The position numbers were made by a program, and so were the translations under genes. Positions 33,190-42,400 of a stretch of DNA of 64,000 nt are shown here, piece by piece. Source of the DNA: Taishania pollutisoli. GTDB lineage: Bacteria > Bacteroidota > Bacteroidia > Flavobacteriales_D > Crocinitomicaceae. The notes beneath the pieces are model-generated. The model searched no databases. It was not told where the DNA came from and was given only the letters and a program-made list of their open reading frames with translations. Numbering within the stretch: position 1 is the stretch's first letter; each line of letters opens with the position of its first letter. Where the stretch lies: NCBI RefSeq assembly GCF_014518315.1, contig NZ_JACVEL010000010.1, positions 1 to 64,000 of the forward strand, given 5' to 3'.

Positions 33190-35091
33190 TTACAACTTCC
33201 CTTCGATCAATTCATCCACTACATTCGGATCCAGCAAGGTACTGGTATCTCCCAGATTGGATACTTCACCTTCGGCAATTTTACGCAGAATACGACGCAT
33301 GATTTTACCGGAGCGTGTTTTCGGTAATCCGCTTACAAATTGAATTTTTTCCGGAATGGCAATTTTTCCGATCTCAGCAACTACTGATTCAACGATTTCA
33401 CCACGCGCATGAACTTCATCTTCCGGTGCTTTTTCACACACCACAAATGCATAAATAGACTGTCCTTTCACCGGATGCGGAAACCCGACAACAGCAGATT
33501 CCACCACATTGTCATTGGTATTGATCGCATTTTCGATTTCTGCCGTACCAAACCGGTGTCCGGACACATTGATTACGTCATCCACACGCCCGATGATGCG
33601 GTACATACCATTCTGATCACGTTTTGCTCCGTCTCCCGTAAAATAATAACCGTCGTATGTTGAGAAATACGTCACACGGCAACGCTCATGGTCTCCATAT
33701 GTTGTGCGCAACATCGAAGGCCACGGTGATTTGATGCACAGGTATCCTTCTACGTCTGCTTCCTGGATTTCTTTTCCTTCCTGGTCTAATAAAACCGGAT
33801 TGACACCCGGCAACGGATATCCTGCAAAGGTTGGTTTCATCGGTGAAATGTTCCCGATTCCGGAAATCATGATCGCTCCAGTCTCCGTCTGCCACCAGTT
33901 GTCCACGATCGGACAGCGTTCTTTGCCAACGTGCAAATGGTACCATTTCCAGGCTTCGTCGTTGATTGGCTCTCCGACCGATCCCAAAATTTTTAAGGAA
34001 TCCAGGCTGTACGACAGTACGTGATCTTCTCCATGTGCCATCAAGGAACGAATGGCAGTCGGTGCTGTCAGGAACTGGTTGACGCTGTGCTTATCAATTA
34101 TCTGCCAGAAACGCCCCGGATCCGGGTATGTCGGGATTCCCTCGAACATGACACTTGTGGTGCCGGAAATCAACGGTCCGTAAACAATGTATGTATGTCC
34201 CGTGATCCAGCCCACATCTGCCGTACACCAGTAAACATCCGATTCATCGCATTGGTACACATTCTGGAAGGTGTATGCTGCCCCTACCATGTAACCTCCG
34301 CAGGTGTGGACAACACCTTTTGGTTTTCCGGTTGATCCGGATGTATAGAGGATGAACAATACATCTTCCGCATCCATGGGTTCCGGCGCGCACGACTTTG
34401 GCTGTCCGGCTACGACTTCGTGCCACCAGTAATCACGTCCTTCTTCCATATTCGGTCCCCATCCCAGGCAATCGTATACGATGACTGTTTCAACAGATGC
34501 ACACGACTCCAACGCTTCGTCCACCACGCGTTTAACGGGAATTTGTTTCGCCCCGCGGTTCAACCCGTCGGAAGTAATCACAGCTTTTGCCTCGGCATCA
34601 TTGATCCGGTCGGCTAACGCGGAGGAGGAGAATCCGGCAAATACAACAGAGTGAATTGCACCGATACGGGCACATGCCAATACGGCAACTGCCAGTTCGG
34701 GAATCATCGGCATGTAAATACAAACACGGTCTCCTTTTTTGATCCCTTTTTCTTTCAATGCATTTGCAAATTGACAAACGTGTTCGTACAATTCACGATA
34801 GGTATAGCGAACAAACCGTTGTTTCGGATCATTCGGTTCCCAAATGATAGCCAGTTTATTTCCACGTGTTTCCAAATGCCTGTCCAATGCATTTTCCGTA
34901 ATGTTCAATTTTGCTCCCTTGAACCATTCTACTTTCGGTTCCTGAAAGTTCCACTCCAGGACTTTGTCCCATTTTTTTATCCACTGAAATTCTTCAGCGA
35001 CATCTCCCCAAAATTTTTCAGGATTCTCAATGCTCAGTGCATATTTCTCTTTGTACTCTTCGAACGATTTAATTTGCAATTTGTTTGTCAT
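33190..35091 (-). CDS. acs: Acetate-CoA ligase (acetyl-CoA synthetase)
   Basis: A 633-aa AMP-forming acetyl-CoA synthetase. The P-loop-like Y-T-S-G-S-T-G-K-P-K-G-V motif, W-W-Q-T-E-T-G (acyl pocket Trp) and the C-terminal P-K-T-R-S-G-K-I-M-R-R with the acetylation-regulated lysine are all present. Length (about 650) and V-H-A-R-G-E and G-R-V-D-D-V-I-N-V-S-G-H-R motifs agree. It is the last gene of a minus-strand array that starts with porin and MFS genes, so it activates the carboxylate taken up by that system. The receiver gene ends 26 bases before its start. Confidence 0.95.
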   Translation of the reverse strand: MTNKLQIKSFEEYKEKYALSIENPEKFWGDVAEEFQWIKKWDKVLEWNFQEPKVEWFKGAKLNITENALDRHLETRGNKLAIIWEPNDPKQRFVRYTYRELYEHVCQFANALKEKGIKKGDRVCIYMPMIPELAVAVLACARIGAIHSVVFAGFSSSALADRINDAEAKAVITSDGLNRGAKQIPVKRVVDEALESCASVETVIVYDCLGWGPNMEEGRDYWWHEVVAGQPKSCAPEPMDAEDVLFILYTSGSTGKPKGVVHTCGGYMVGAAYTFQNVYQCDESDVYWCTADVGWITGHTYIVYGPLISGTTSVMFEGIPTYPDPGRFWQIIDKHSVNQFLTAPTAIRSLMAHGEDHVLSYSLDSLKILGSVGEPINDEAWKWYHLHVGKERCPIVDNWWQTETGAIMISGIGNISPMKPTFAGYPLPGVNPVLLDQEGKEIQEADVEGYLCIKSPWPSMLRTTYGDHERCRVTYFSTYDGYYFTGDGAKRDQNGMYRIIGRVDDVINVSGHRFGTAEIENAINTNDNVVESAVVGFPHPVKGQSIYAFVVCEKAPEDEVHARGEIVESVVAEIGKIAIPEKIQFVSGLPKTRSGKIMRRILRKIAEGEVSNLGDTSTLLDPNVVDELIEGKL

Positions 35092-35117
35092 CTTGTTTGT
35101 TTTTGAGTTAATATTAG

Positions 35118-35486
35118 TTATTGCAATAAATTCATAACTTCCTGCATAATTTGTTTGGTATTGAAAGGCTTGGTCAGGTATTTATCCGCCCCCACACTCA
35201 TTCCTTTTTCAATTGCTTCTTTGCCTGATTTAGCAGATAAAAATATAATTTTTGTTGACTGTGTCAATGGGTTTGATTTCAATTTTTCACATACTTCGTA
35301 TCCGTCCATTCCGGGCATCATGATATCAAGAATCACCAGTTCAGGAATCTCACTCTCCGCGATTGTCAATGCTTCTTCCCCATTTCGTGCGATGAATGGT
35401 TTGAATCCATTCTTTCGCATCAGGTAATCCAGGGAAAGTACAATACTCGGCTCATCATCCACTATCAAAATCTTCTTCTCACTCAT
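35118..35486 (-). CDS. Stand-alone response-regulator receiver (CheY-like)
   Basis: A 122-aa single receiver domain: D-D-E at the N-terminus, phospho-acceptor Asp in L-V-I-L-D-I-M-M-P-G, S/T at L-S-A-K-S and K in Y-L-T-K-P-F. No output domain follows, so it must act through a partner protein. It overlaps the kinase gene by 4 bases and is coupled to it. Which protein it signals to is not visible; the InsA-like DNA-binding protein of the same array is one candidate, as inference only. Confidence 0.9.
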   Translation of the reverse strand: MSEKKILIVDDEPSIVLSLDYLMRKNGFKPFIARNGEEALTIAESEIPELVILDIMMPGMDGYEVCEKLKSNPLTQSTKIIFLSAKSGKEAIEKGMSVGADKYLTKPFNTKQIMQEVMNLLQ

Positions 35487-38176
35487 GCCACAATGAATTT
35501 ATTTTGTTCAAACGGTAACGTAAATATAAACTTTGCCCCGAAGATTTCATCCTTTTCCACCCAGATTTTTCCTTCGTGCAACTGTATAATCTTCTTGGAA
35601 ATTGCCAATCCCAATCCGCTTCCTTTACTTTTTTTCGTGCCTTTGCTATCTGCCTGAAAGAATTTTTCAAAGATTACCTGCTCCATTCCCTGCTCTACTC
35701 CTTCTCCGTTATCGGTAATTTCTACAACAACTGTATTGTTCAATTTCCGTGTTCCGATATGAATCGCTCCTTTTGTAGTATTGCAATGATTGGACGCGTT
35801 GGTGAGCAGGTTAATGACCACTTGCGTAATCCTGTCATAATCCAATTCCATGACCGGTAGTGCATCGTCAAGTGCAATGTGCAGGGAAATATTTTTTTTC
35901 CTGAAACTTTCATCCATTGTATTGGTGCAATACACGATCAATTCATTGATGTCTGCATGTGTAATCCGCAGTTGGTGCTTCCCTGATTCAAAATTTTCGA
36001 GGTCGAGTACCTGGGAAATAAGTCGTGTCATCCGGTTGGTTTCTTTGAGAATGGTCTGCAGGAACTCCTTTCGGATATCTTCCGGCATTCCTTCATCATC
36101 CGTCAATAATTCACTCAATGCCTTGATACTTGTGAGCGGGGTTCTCAATTCATGTGTTACTGTATACAGGAATTCATCTTTCAGCAAATCATTTTTCTTC
36201 AGTTTCTGATTGGTCAGTTTCAAGGCATCCGACAAGCGCTTTAACTCCTGTGATGTCTGATTCAATTCTTTGTTGAGTACCATCAGTTTTTGCGACTCTT
36301 CAAGGATATCTACCACATCTTCCATCGAAATCTGGTCTTCTTTTGTTACAGAAGCAACGAGAATTCGTGCCGATGCGGAACCGATCATGTTGCTGAGGAG
36401 TTTTTCTACATGACGCACCACCCTGGAATCCAATTCTTCGCTTTCATCCAACTGAATGTTATTTTTTTCGGTAAATGTCCGCAATTCATAATTGGCACGC
36501 TGTTCCCCCAGGAAACGCGACAACAAAGACTGTACATCCGGGAAAAAGGCTTTTCCTTTCCAGACAACTGACGATTCAACGGATTCAGAATAATTGTAAA
36601 TGTTAACAAACAACTCTGCCTGGCTTCGCTCCAGGTTGCTTTGTTTGGAAATGAGCGACACAAATACATACAAACTTGTATTGACAAACATGGACCAGAA
36701 AAAGACCGTTGTAATGATTGCTCCGTGATTGTTTTCAATGGATTCTGTAACTAAGGTTATGTAGTTTTTATTCATGTCGCCTCCAAAAAGCGTGGGAATC
36801 ACCAGGAAAATAAACCAGATAACAAAACCACTGATAATTCCGGCGAAAGCGCCTTTTACATTCCCGTGTTTCCAGAAAATTCCTCCAAGAATAGCCGGAG
36901 CAAACTGAGAGACGGCAATGAATGAAACCAATCCGATGGAAATGAGTGAATATTCTACGGCAACCAATTTATAGTAAAAATAGGCCAGCAGCAACACGAT
37001 CAAGATACTGATCCGGCGGAATAACACAGGGATTTTATGATCTTTTCCCTTGAAGCGGTTAATGAAAAACGGACGGTCAATGAACGACGGTAAAAGGATT
37101 GAGTTAGCAACCATTTTACTGATGGCATGCGTTGCAACGATGATCATTCCACTCGCCGCAGAAAATCCGCCCAACAGCACAAAGATCGCCATCCATTTGT
37201 GCCCGTTCAACAGTGGTAATGCCAACATGTAAGTGTCTTTATCGACATCTGTTTCTGCAAAAAAATGGTTCCCCGCAATTGCAATCGGAACAACGAATAA
37301 ATTAATCAAAATCAAATAAACCGGGAACATCCAGATAGCTTTTTTCAACTGTTTCTCATTGCTCGCGGCAAATACCCCTACTTCAAACTGCCGGGGAAGA
37401 AACAAAAAAGCCAGTCCGGATAAAACAATCATTCCGAACCATTGGGAAAAGCTGTTGGACGTATTTAATTTCAGTTCTCCATCGGGAATAAGGGCATATA
37501 CCTGGCTTTGATCATCAAAAATGTAGTAACAGACATAAATTCCGAATACGACAAATACCACCAGTTTTACAATGGATTCAAATGCAATGGCTCCCATCAT
37601 TCCCTGGTTTTGCGATTTGTCCTGCAGTTTCCGTGTTGTAAAGGCAATCAGGAACAAGCCCAATCCTACCGTTACGACAAAAGCCATGTCGATGAATCCG
37701 AAGAATGAGAAATCGGTCCGGGACTTATCTCCCCAGGAAATAACCGTCTCCAATCCGCGCTCGATACCTGTAATCTGTAATGCAATGTACGGAATGATAC
37801 CAACCACCAGCAGGATTGTTACCAGACGGTTTAACGCGATGCTTTTATTGTAACGTGAAGAAATAAAATCCGACATCGAAGTAATCCCCTGCGCTTTTGA
37901 GATCCGGATAAATTTCCGGTAGATAATCCACAATAATGGGGCGACAATGAGTGGTCCGATGTAAATGGTTAAAAATTCAATGCTGTACGTAGACGCGGCT
38001 CCGACACTTCCGAAAAAGGTCCAGGCAGAACAATAAACCGCCAGAGTAAGTGCGTAAACGGTCGGATTCCCGGTGATTCGCTTCCGCCATTTTTTTGACA
38101 AATCAATCCGGTAAGCGATGCCAAACAGCAGCGCCAGGTATAAGATCAATGTGAAAAAAATGGAACTTCCAACCAT
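35483..38176 (-). CDS. SLC5-type transporter fused to STAC domain and histidine kinase
   Basis: An 897-aa hybrid. Residues about 1-500 form a sodium/solute symporter (SLC5/SSS) fold with around 13 helices. About 525-640 include a STAC-like segment (S-L-L-S-R-F-L-G-E-Q-R-A and I-G-S-A-S-A-R-I-L-V-A-S). Then come a HisKA domain with phospho-acceptor His675 in F-L-Y-T-V-T-H-E-L-R-T-P-L and an ATPase domain (N-L-L-T-N-A-S-N, D-N-G-E-G-V, G-S-G-L-G-L-A-I-S). The architecture is that of CbrA-like sensors. It is coupled to the receiver and upstream of acs. The ligand is unknown, but a carboxylate is likely from the context. Confidence 0.92.
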   Translation of the reverse strand: MVGSSIFFTLILYLALLFGIAYRIDLSKKWRKRITGNPTVYALTLAVYCSAWTFFGSVGAASTYSIEFLTIYIGPLIVAPLLWIIYRKFIRISKAQGITSMSDFISSRYNKSIALNRLVTILLVVGIIPYIALQITGIERGLETVISWGDKSRTDFSFFGFIDMAFVVTVGLGLFLIAFTTRKLQDKSQNQGMMGAIAFESIVKLVVFVVFGIYVCYYIFDDQSQVYALIPDGELKLNTSNSFSQWFGMIVLSGLAFLFLPRQFEVGVFAASNEKQLKKAIWMFPVYLILINLFVVPIAIAGNHFFAETDVDKDTYMLALPLLNGHKWMAIFVLLGGFSAASGMIIVATHAISKMVANSILLPSFIDRPFFINRFKGKDHKIPVLFRRISILIVLLLAYFYYKLVAVEYSLISIGLVSFIAVSQFAPAILGGIFWKHGNVKGAFAGIISGFVIWFIFLVIPTLFGGDMNKNYITLVTESIENNHGAIITTVFFWSMFVNTSLYVFVSLISKQSNLERSQAELFVNIYNYSESVESSVVWKGKAFFPDVQSLLSRFLGEQRANYELRTFTEKNNIQLDESEELDSRVVRHVEKLLSNMIGSASARILVASVTKEDQISMEDVVDILEESQKLMVLNKELNQTSQELKRLSDALKLTNQKLKKNDLLKDEFLYTVTHELRTPLTSIKALSELLTDDEGMPEDIRKEFLQTILKETNRMTRLISQVLDLENFESGKHQLRITHADINELIVYCTNTMDESFRKKNISLHIALDDALPVMELDYDRITQVVINLLTNASNHCNTTKGAIHIGTRKLNNTVVVEITDNGEGVEQGMEQVIFEKFFQADSKGTKKSKGSGLGLAISKKIIQLHEGKIWVEKDEIFGAKFIFTLPFEQNKFIVA

Positions 38177-38368
38177 TTACCGATTCTTTTTTTCCAGGAT
38201 AAAACCAATCAGACTGACAATCATTCCGACAAGCAACAGGTAGATTAATATGGCAGGAGTTTTTCCTGTTCTCATCTCCAGTATGTAATCAATAATCGGG
38301 TAATTGACCAATACCAGGGTCAAAAAACCGATAAAGATGTAGAATGATTGTAGTTTTCGTTTATTCAT
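38177..38368 (-). CDS. Two-helix small membrane protein
   Basis: A 63-aa protein starting at the ATG at 38368 (M-N-K-R-K-L-Q-S-F). The longer frame to 38416 adds a stretch unlike a signal peptide. Two hydrophobic helices (about 10-30 and 38-58) and a basic C-terminus. It ends 1 base before the SSS-kinase gene starts, so it may be an accessory subunit of the transporter-sensor. No named family. Confidence 0.65.
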   Translation of the reverse strand: MNKRKLQSFYIFIGFLTLVLVNYPIIDYILEMRTGKTPAILIYLLLVGMIVSLIGFILEKKNR

Positions 38369-38569
38369 GTCTATTCCGAGCAAAAACCCACGGCATCCGA
38401 TACCGCAGGTTTTCAAATGTACAAAATTTATTATTGTTGATTCACAACCGATATTCCTGCATACAGTTGCATTTTTTAATCCGAATGCCCTGTTTTCGGA
38501 AGCACGGTTCTCCCCTTTTTACCGGGGAAAACCAGTGTGCATTCTAAATTTAAAAAAACTAAACTATGT

Positions 38570-38597
38570 AACCGGAAACGGTTGAAAATAGCCGGTT
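38570..38597 (-). terminator. Possible terminator hairpin after the 38599-38850 gene
   Basis: Two overlapping hairpins can form: AACCG-TTTC-CGGTT (minus-strand reading of 38570-38583) and a wider AACCGG...CCGGTT (38570-38597). A T-rich stretch lies about 10 bases beyond on the minus strand, too far for a classic terminator. It may partially separate the porin/MFS part from the kinase/acs part of the array. Confidence 0.35.
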
Positions 38598-38598
38598 G

Positions 38599-38850
38599 TT
38601 AATCATTGTCTTCATAAGAATCAATGTCATCGTATTCTCCTCTCAGCGAATACAACCCGAAAATCAGCAGTCCGATTGCAACCGGGATGAAGATGAACAA
38701 GATGATTCCCCATTGCAGCGATGTATTCAGCCGATCAATCCCCGATCCTGCCAGCGATATCTTTTCCACCATTTGAATAATCATGAAGATCAGTGATGCA
38801 GGAGCCAGTAAAATCCAGACGATTCCCAGTAATCTCTTTAAGGTTTTCAT
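38599..38850 (-). CDS. Small membrane protein, DUF6814-like
   Basis: An 83-aa protein with two transmembrane helices. The layout R-L-L-G-I-V-W-I-L-L-A-P-A near the start, L-N-T-S-L-Q-W-G-I-I-L in the middle and G-L-Y-S-L-R-G-E-Y-D before an acidic tail matches the small protein (DUF6814-type, from memory) that often accompanies MFS carboxylate transporters in Bacteroidota. It starts 17 bases after the MFS gene ends. Role presumably transporter-associated. Confidence 0.65.
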   Translation of the reverse strand: MKTLKRLLGIVWILLAPASLIFMIIQMVEKISLAGSGIDRLNTSLQWGIILFIFIPVAIGLLIFGLYSLRGEYDDIDSYEDND

Positions 38851-38867
38851 ATCTTTTAGTTTAATGA

Positions 38868-40379
38868 TTAACGTTTGTGTGTATTGTTACTTAAATAAAT
38901 TGTTCCGATGATGAAACAGATGGCTGCAATTCCGATCGGATACCACAATCCTGACAAGGGAGTCGATCCCGGGTAACTGATAATCAGCGTGGCAATAAAC
39001 GGCACCAACCCACCGAATACCCCGTTCCCGATGTGGTACGGCAATGACATGGATGTGTAACGGATTTTGGTCGGGAACAGTTCCACCAGGAATGCCGCGA
39101 TTGGTCCGTATACCATTGTCACCAACAGTACCTGGAAGAATACCAGCATGACGAATTTCCAGAATGTTCCGTTGTCCAGTGTCTTCTCTTTCAGAAGTAC
39201 TTTTTCAACAGCAGGAGAAGAATCAGCGAAGATTGTTTGTGTTTTGATCTCTTTGTACGTGGCACCGCTGTTAAGCGTTTTTAATGTAGTAGTGGTAATG
39301 GTTGAGTCTTTCCCGTTATCTGCTAATTGACTCACTACTACAGGTGTCCCCGCTGATTTCAATTCTGTTTTTTCAAATGTTGCATAATCCGTGCTATCCA
39401 GGAAATTCTGATAGATCGGCCGGTAGAACAAGACTCCCAGCAACATCCCTGTGAGCATGATCCATTTCCTCCCGATTTTATCACTCAGCGCACCGAACAC
39501 GACAAAGAAGGGTGTTCCGAAGGCAATGGCCCACAACAGGATGTACCGCGAATCGTTGAAATCGACCATACAGGTATTCTCGATGAATGATTGTGCGTAA
39601 AACTGGCCGGTATACCAGATCACCCCTTGTCCCATCGCTGCTCCGAACAATGCCAGCAATACCATTTTGAAGTTTTCTTTTTTACTGAAACTTTCTTTCA
39701 ACGGATTTTTCGATACTTTTCCTTCTGACTTCAAACGTGAAAACTCAGGTGATTCGTGCATTTTCATACGGATGTAGATCGACACTACGACCAACAGGAT
39801 TGATAACAGGAAGGGAACACGCCATCCCCAATCTGCAAAAACATCGTTTCCAAGCATATTTTTTGTCATGACAATCACACCAAGTGAGATAAACAAGCCC
39901 AGCGTTGCGGTTGTCTGAATCCAACTGGTAAAAAAGCCTCGTTTTCCTTTGGGCGCATGTTCAGCCACATAAGTTGCAGCTCCACCGTATTCCCCCCCGA
40001 GTGCCAATCCCTGGACCAAACGGAGAATCAGTACAAGAATCGGCGCGGCATAGCCAATCGATTCATAGGAAGGAATCAAGCCGATCAGAAAAGTAGAACC
40101 TCCCATTAGAACCAATGTCAGCAGGAATGTATATTTACGTCCGATCAAGTCGCCCAATCGTCCGAATACCAACGCTCCGAACGGGCGCACGATGAATCCG
40201 GCAGCAAAAATCGCCAGGGTATTGATCAATGCAGACGCCCCTGCGTCCGATGGAAATAATTTTGATCCGATAATCGTTGCCAAACTTCCGAAGATGTAAA
40301 AGTCATACCACTCGATGAGGGTCCCCAGCGACGAGGCTCCAATTACCTTGACAACACTGTTTTTGTTTTCTGCATTCAT
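38868..40379 (-). CDS. MFS transporter of the metabolite:proton symporter (MHS) type
   Basis: A 503-aa 12-helix transporter. MHS-family features are clear: S-L-G-T-L-I-E-W-Y-D-F-Y-I-F-G in helix 1, R-P-F-G-A-L-V-F-G-R-L-G-D-L-I-G-R-K-Y in loop 2-3, and R-L-V-Q-G-L-A-L-G-G-E-Y-G-G-A-A. An extra hydrophilic stretch of roughly 80 residues sits between helices in the second half (about 320-405). This makes it longer than the usual 430-440 aa and is probably an external loop. Substrates in this group are carboxylates, proline or betaines. It sits between the porin and the DUF6814-like protein. Confidence 0.88.
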   Translation of the reverse strand: MNAENKNSVVKVIGASSLGTLIEWYDFYIFGSLATIIGSKLFPSDAGASALINTLAIFAAGFIVRPFGALVFGRLGDLIGRKYTFLLTLVLMGGSTFLIGLIPSYESIGYAAPILVLILRLVQGLALGGEYGGAATYVAEHAPKGKRGFFTSWIQTTATLGLFISLGVIVMTKNMLGNDVFADWGWRVPFLLSILLVVVSIYIRMKMHESPEFSRLKSEGKVSKNPLKESFSKKENFKMVLLALFGAAMGQGVIWYTGQFYAQSFIENTCMVDFNDSRYILLWAIAFGTPFFVVFGALSDKIGRKWIMLTGMLLGVLFYRPIYQNFLDSTDYATFEKTELKSAGTPVVVSQLADNGKDSTITTTTLKTLNSGATYKEIKTQTIFADSSPAVEKVLLKEKTLDNGTFWKFVMLVFFQVLLVTMVYGPIAAFLVELFPTKIRYTSMSLPYHIGNGVFGGLVPFIATLIISYPGSTPLSGLWYPIGIAAICFIIGTIYLSNNTHKR

Positions 40380-40406
40380 AATTTGAGTTTTTGTTTGTGT
40401 TTGATT

Positions 40407-41726
40407 TTATAGATAGACCATCAATTGCAAGGTCAATTCATTTCTGTTTTCCAGGTTATTGACATTGGTAAAATCAGGTCGTAATCGGTAGTTGACTGTC
40501 CATTTCGCATGATGTCCCGCCATGTATACGTTCAACCCCGCATCCAGCAAATTCACCGGAACAATTTCATTGTTTGCATTTCTTAATCCTTTGAATCGTG
40601 CATGTGAATACGCAACATACGGCTGCAGCCGCAGTTTATCGGAGAAGTCAGGCACCAAGTACCCCAATTGTCCGTAGAGAATTGAGCCCGTTCCAACAGT
40701 CGGAACCGCATTTCCCCTCAATGCACCTCCTCCGTCGGAAGGATTCAGAATCCCGATATGCCGCACATAATTTGATCCCATGTCGTAGTTGTAGTATACC
40801 CCGTAAAATGTAATTGCATCCTTGTGTTTTTTGCTCAACGGCATGTCCAGGAAAACATCTGCACCGAACATCATCTGATCTTGTGTGATTGTATCTCCCA
40901 CCTGGTTTCTCAACCACATTGCATGTTTTTGATGCTGAAATCCGACACCAACGTTCAGCACCTTTTTTGCACCCAGATACGTCCCTACAAGGTAGGGTAA
41001 TAAATTGCTTTCTTCTTCAAAAAACTGGTAAAATACATATCCCGCTGTGTTCCATTTTGCATGTGGGTTATATTCCGCAACATCTGTGAAAATCGCTTTC
41101 GCGTCATTTGCCTGGAACGCGTCATTGACCGCCAGGCGGTAATCAAACTTCTTAATTTTTCCTTTCAGATAAATTCCGAGGTAACGGGCAAACTGTTCAT
41201 TTTTATCAATGTTCGGCCAGTTAAAAATTGTCGCATCGATTGCCATAAAATTCAGTGTACTCGCGCTTGACATCCTGGAAACCCCATTCCAATAATGCAA
41301 TCCCGCCCCAATGGAAACATAATTCTTCCAGATTTTGTGTTCCGCGTATGCGTCGTGAAAGAATAGTTGCGGCTTTTTTCCTCCCATTCCCGGAGCGCCT
41401 CCACTGAATGTATTCTGATTGTTAATTCCAAAATGCGTTACGATAATGAATTTGTCGCTTAGCTGAGCATATGTGAGCAATCGTATGCGGCGCAATGCCA
41501 GATCAACTGCTGTACTTTCCGGTTCTCCCGCAAGGGTACTTCCCGTGTTGTTTTCATTGTACTTTAACCAGATTTGATTCCATGTCAATAACCGGAAGTA
41601 ACGCGATCCCGATTCATTGATTTTCACCTTCAAACCGGATTCATAATCCGGGTAACCTTGCGCATTTACATGTGTCGTATATGTAATGATCAGAAAAATG
41701 AGTAGCATGTAATTTTTTGTCTTCAT
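40407..41726 (-). CDS. Bacteroidota-type outer-membrane porin
   Basis: A 439-aa protein with a signal peptide (1-22, H-V-N-A-Q) and a beta-barrel body with many amphipathic strands (for example F-I-I-V-T-H-F-G-I-N-N-Q and N-E-L-T-L-Q-L-M-V-Y-L at the end). N-Q-I-W-L-K-Y-N and R-R-I-R-L-L-T-Y-A-Q motifs resemble the porin family found in acetate/propionate uptake arrays of this phylum. It starts the transporter part of the operon and is 27 bases upstream of the MFS gene. The ligand is not known. Confidence 0.8.
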   Translation of the reverse strand: MKTKNYMLLIFLIITYTTHVNAQGYPDYESGLKVKINESGSRYFRLLTWNQIWLKYNENNTGSTLAGEPESTAVDLALRRIRLLTYAQLSDKFIIVTHFGINNQNTFSGGAPGMGGKKPQLFFHDAYAEHKIWKNYVSIGAGLHYWNGVSRMSSASTLNFMAIDATIFNWPNIDKNEQFARYLGIYLKGKIKKFDYRLAVNDAFQANDAKAIFTDVAEYNPHAKWNTAGYVFYQFFEEESNLLPYLVGTYLGAKKVLNVGVGFQHQKHAMWLRNQVGDTITQDQMMFGADVFLDMPLSKKHKDAITFYGVYYNYDMGSNYVRHIGILNPSDGGGALRGNAVPTVGTGSILYGQLGYLVPDFSDKLRLQPYVAYSHARFKGLRNANNEIVPVNLLDAGLNVYMAGHHAKWTVNYRLRPDFTNVNNLENRNELTLQLMVYL

Positions 41727-41823
41727 TGTAGTCCGTTTTGCTTTCGGCTAAGTGAAGAAAAAGTAAGGAAAGTAAAAAATAGTTTGTATTTTTTTGATAA
41801 TAGTATAGTTATTTTAAAAGAAA

Positions 41824-42246
41824 TCAATCCTTAAACCGATCCCATTTAATGAGCATAAACTTATCTCCTACTTCGGTTATGATCATTCCCTTCCCTTTTA
41901 CATTTTCACGATTTTCAAAGTACTCATGCAACTCTTTTTCTGACAAAATCTTATATGTCGGGTGATAGGTAGTATTTACCGGGCGTTGAATATTGTACCG
42001 CTTCACCCAGTTGGAAATCGTGACGTGACTAATCCCCAAAATCCGTTCAGACTCCCGGAAACTCACTCCTTCCAGGTACAGCTGAAGTGCTTTCACAACA
42101 AAATAATTATCAATCTCTTTCCCGATTTTATCAACCGTAAAAAAATACAAACATTCTTTACACTTATACCGTTGTTTACCTTTGATTACTCCACTTTTTA
42201 TAATGGAAAATGAATTACATTTGGGGCATTTTTTAGCAACATCCAT
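41824..42246 (-). CDS. InsA-like zinc-ribbon/HTH protein (domesticated transposase N-terminal domain)
   Basis: A 140-aa protein. It has a zinc ribbon with Cys7, Cys10, Cys29 and Cys32 (C-P-K-C ... C-K-E-C), a helix-turn-helix at about 60-83 (G-V-S-F-R-E-S-E-R-I-L-G-I-S-H-V-T-I-S-N-W) and a short C-terminal beta segment. This is the InsA half of IS1/IS1595-type transposases, but no DDE catalytic domain, no second frame and no flanking inverted repeats are visible. The gene lies between the divergent prpE-like gene and the porin, in the array's own direction. I infer a chromosomal regulator recruited from a transposase. Confidence 0.8.
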   Translation of the reverse strand: MDVAKKCPKCNSFSIIKSGVIKGKQRYKCKECLYFFTVDKIGKEIDNYFVVKALQLYLEGVSFRESERILGISHVTISNWVKRYNIQRPVNTTYHPTYKILSEKELHEYFENRENVKGKGMIITEVGDKFMLIKWDRFKD

Positions 42247-42400
42247 GAGTTAATATATTTATTTTGCATAAATATAGTAATTTAGCAAATATAATTCGCT
42301 TTACAGAAATTAGATTCACAAAAAACAATTACTTTTGAGTATCAGTCACTACAGACGATCCAATTCACATATTTTAAAATGATTAACACCCGATTGTACT

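Noticed and set aside
41824-42246. Active IS1-like insertion sequence
   Set aside because: No DDE catalytic frame, no terminal inverted repeats and no target duplication are seen around it.
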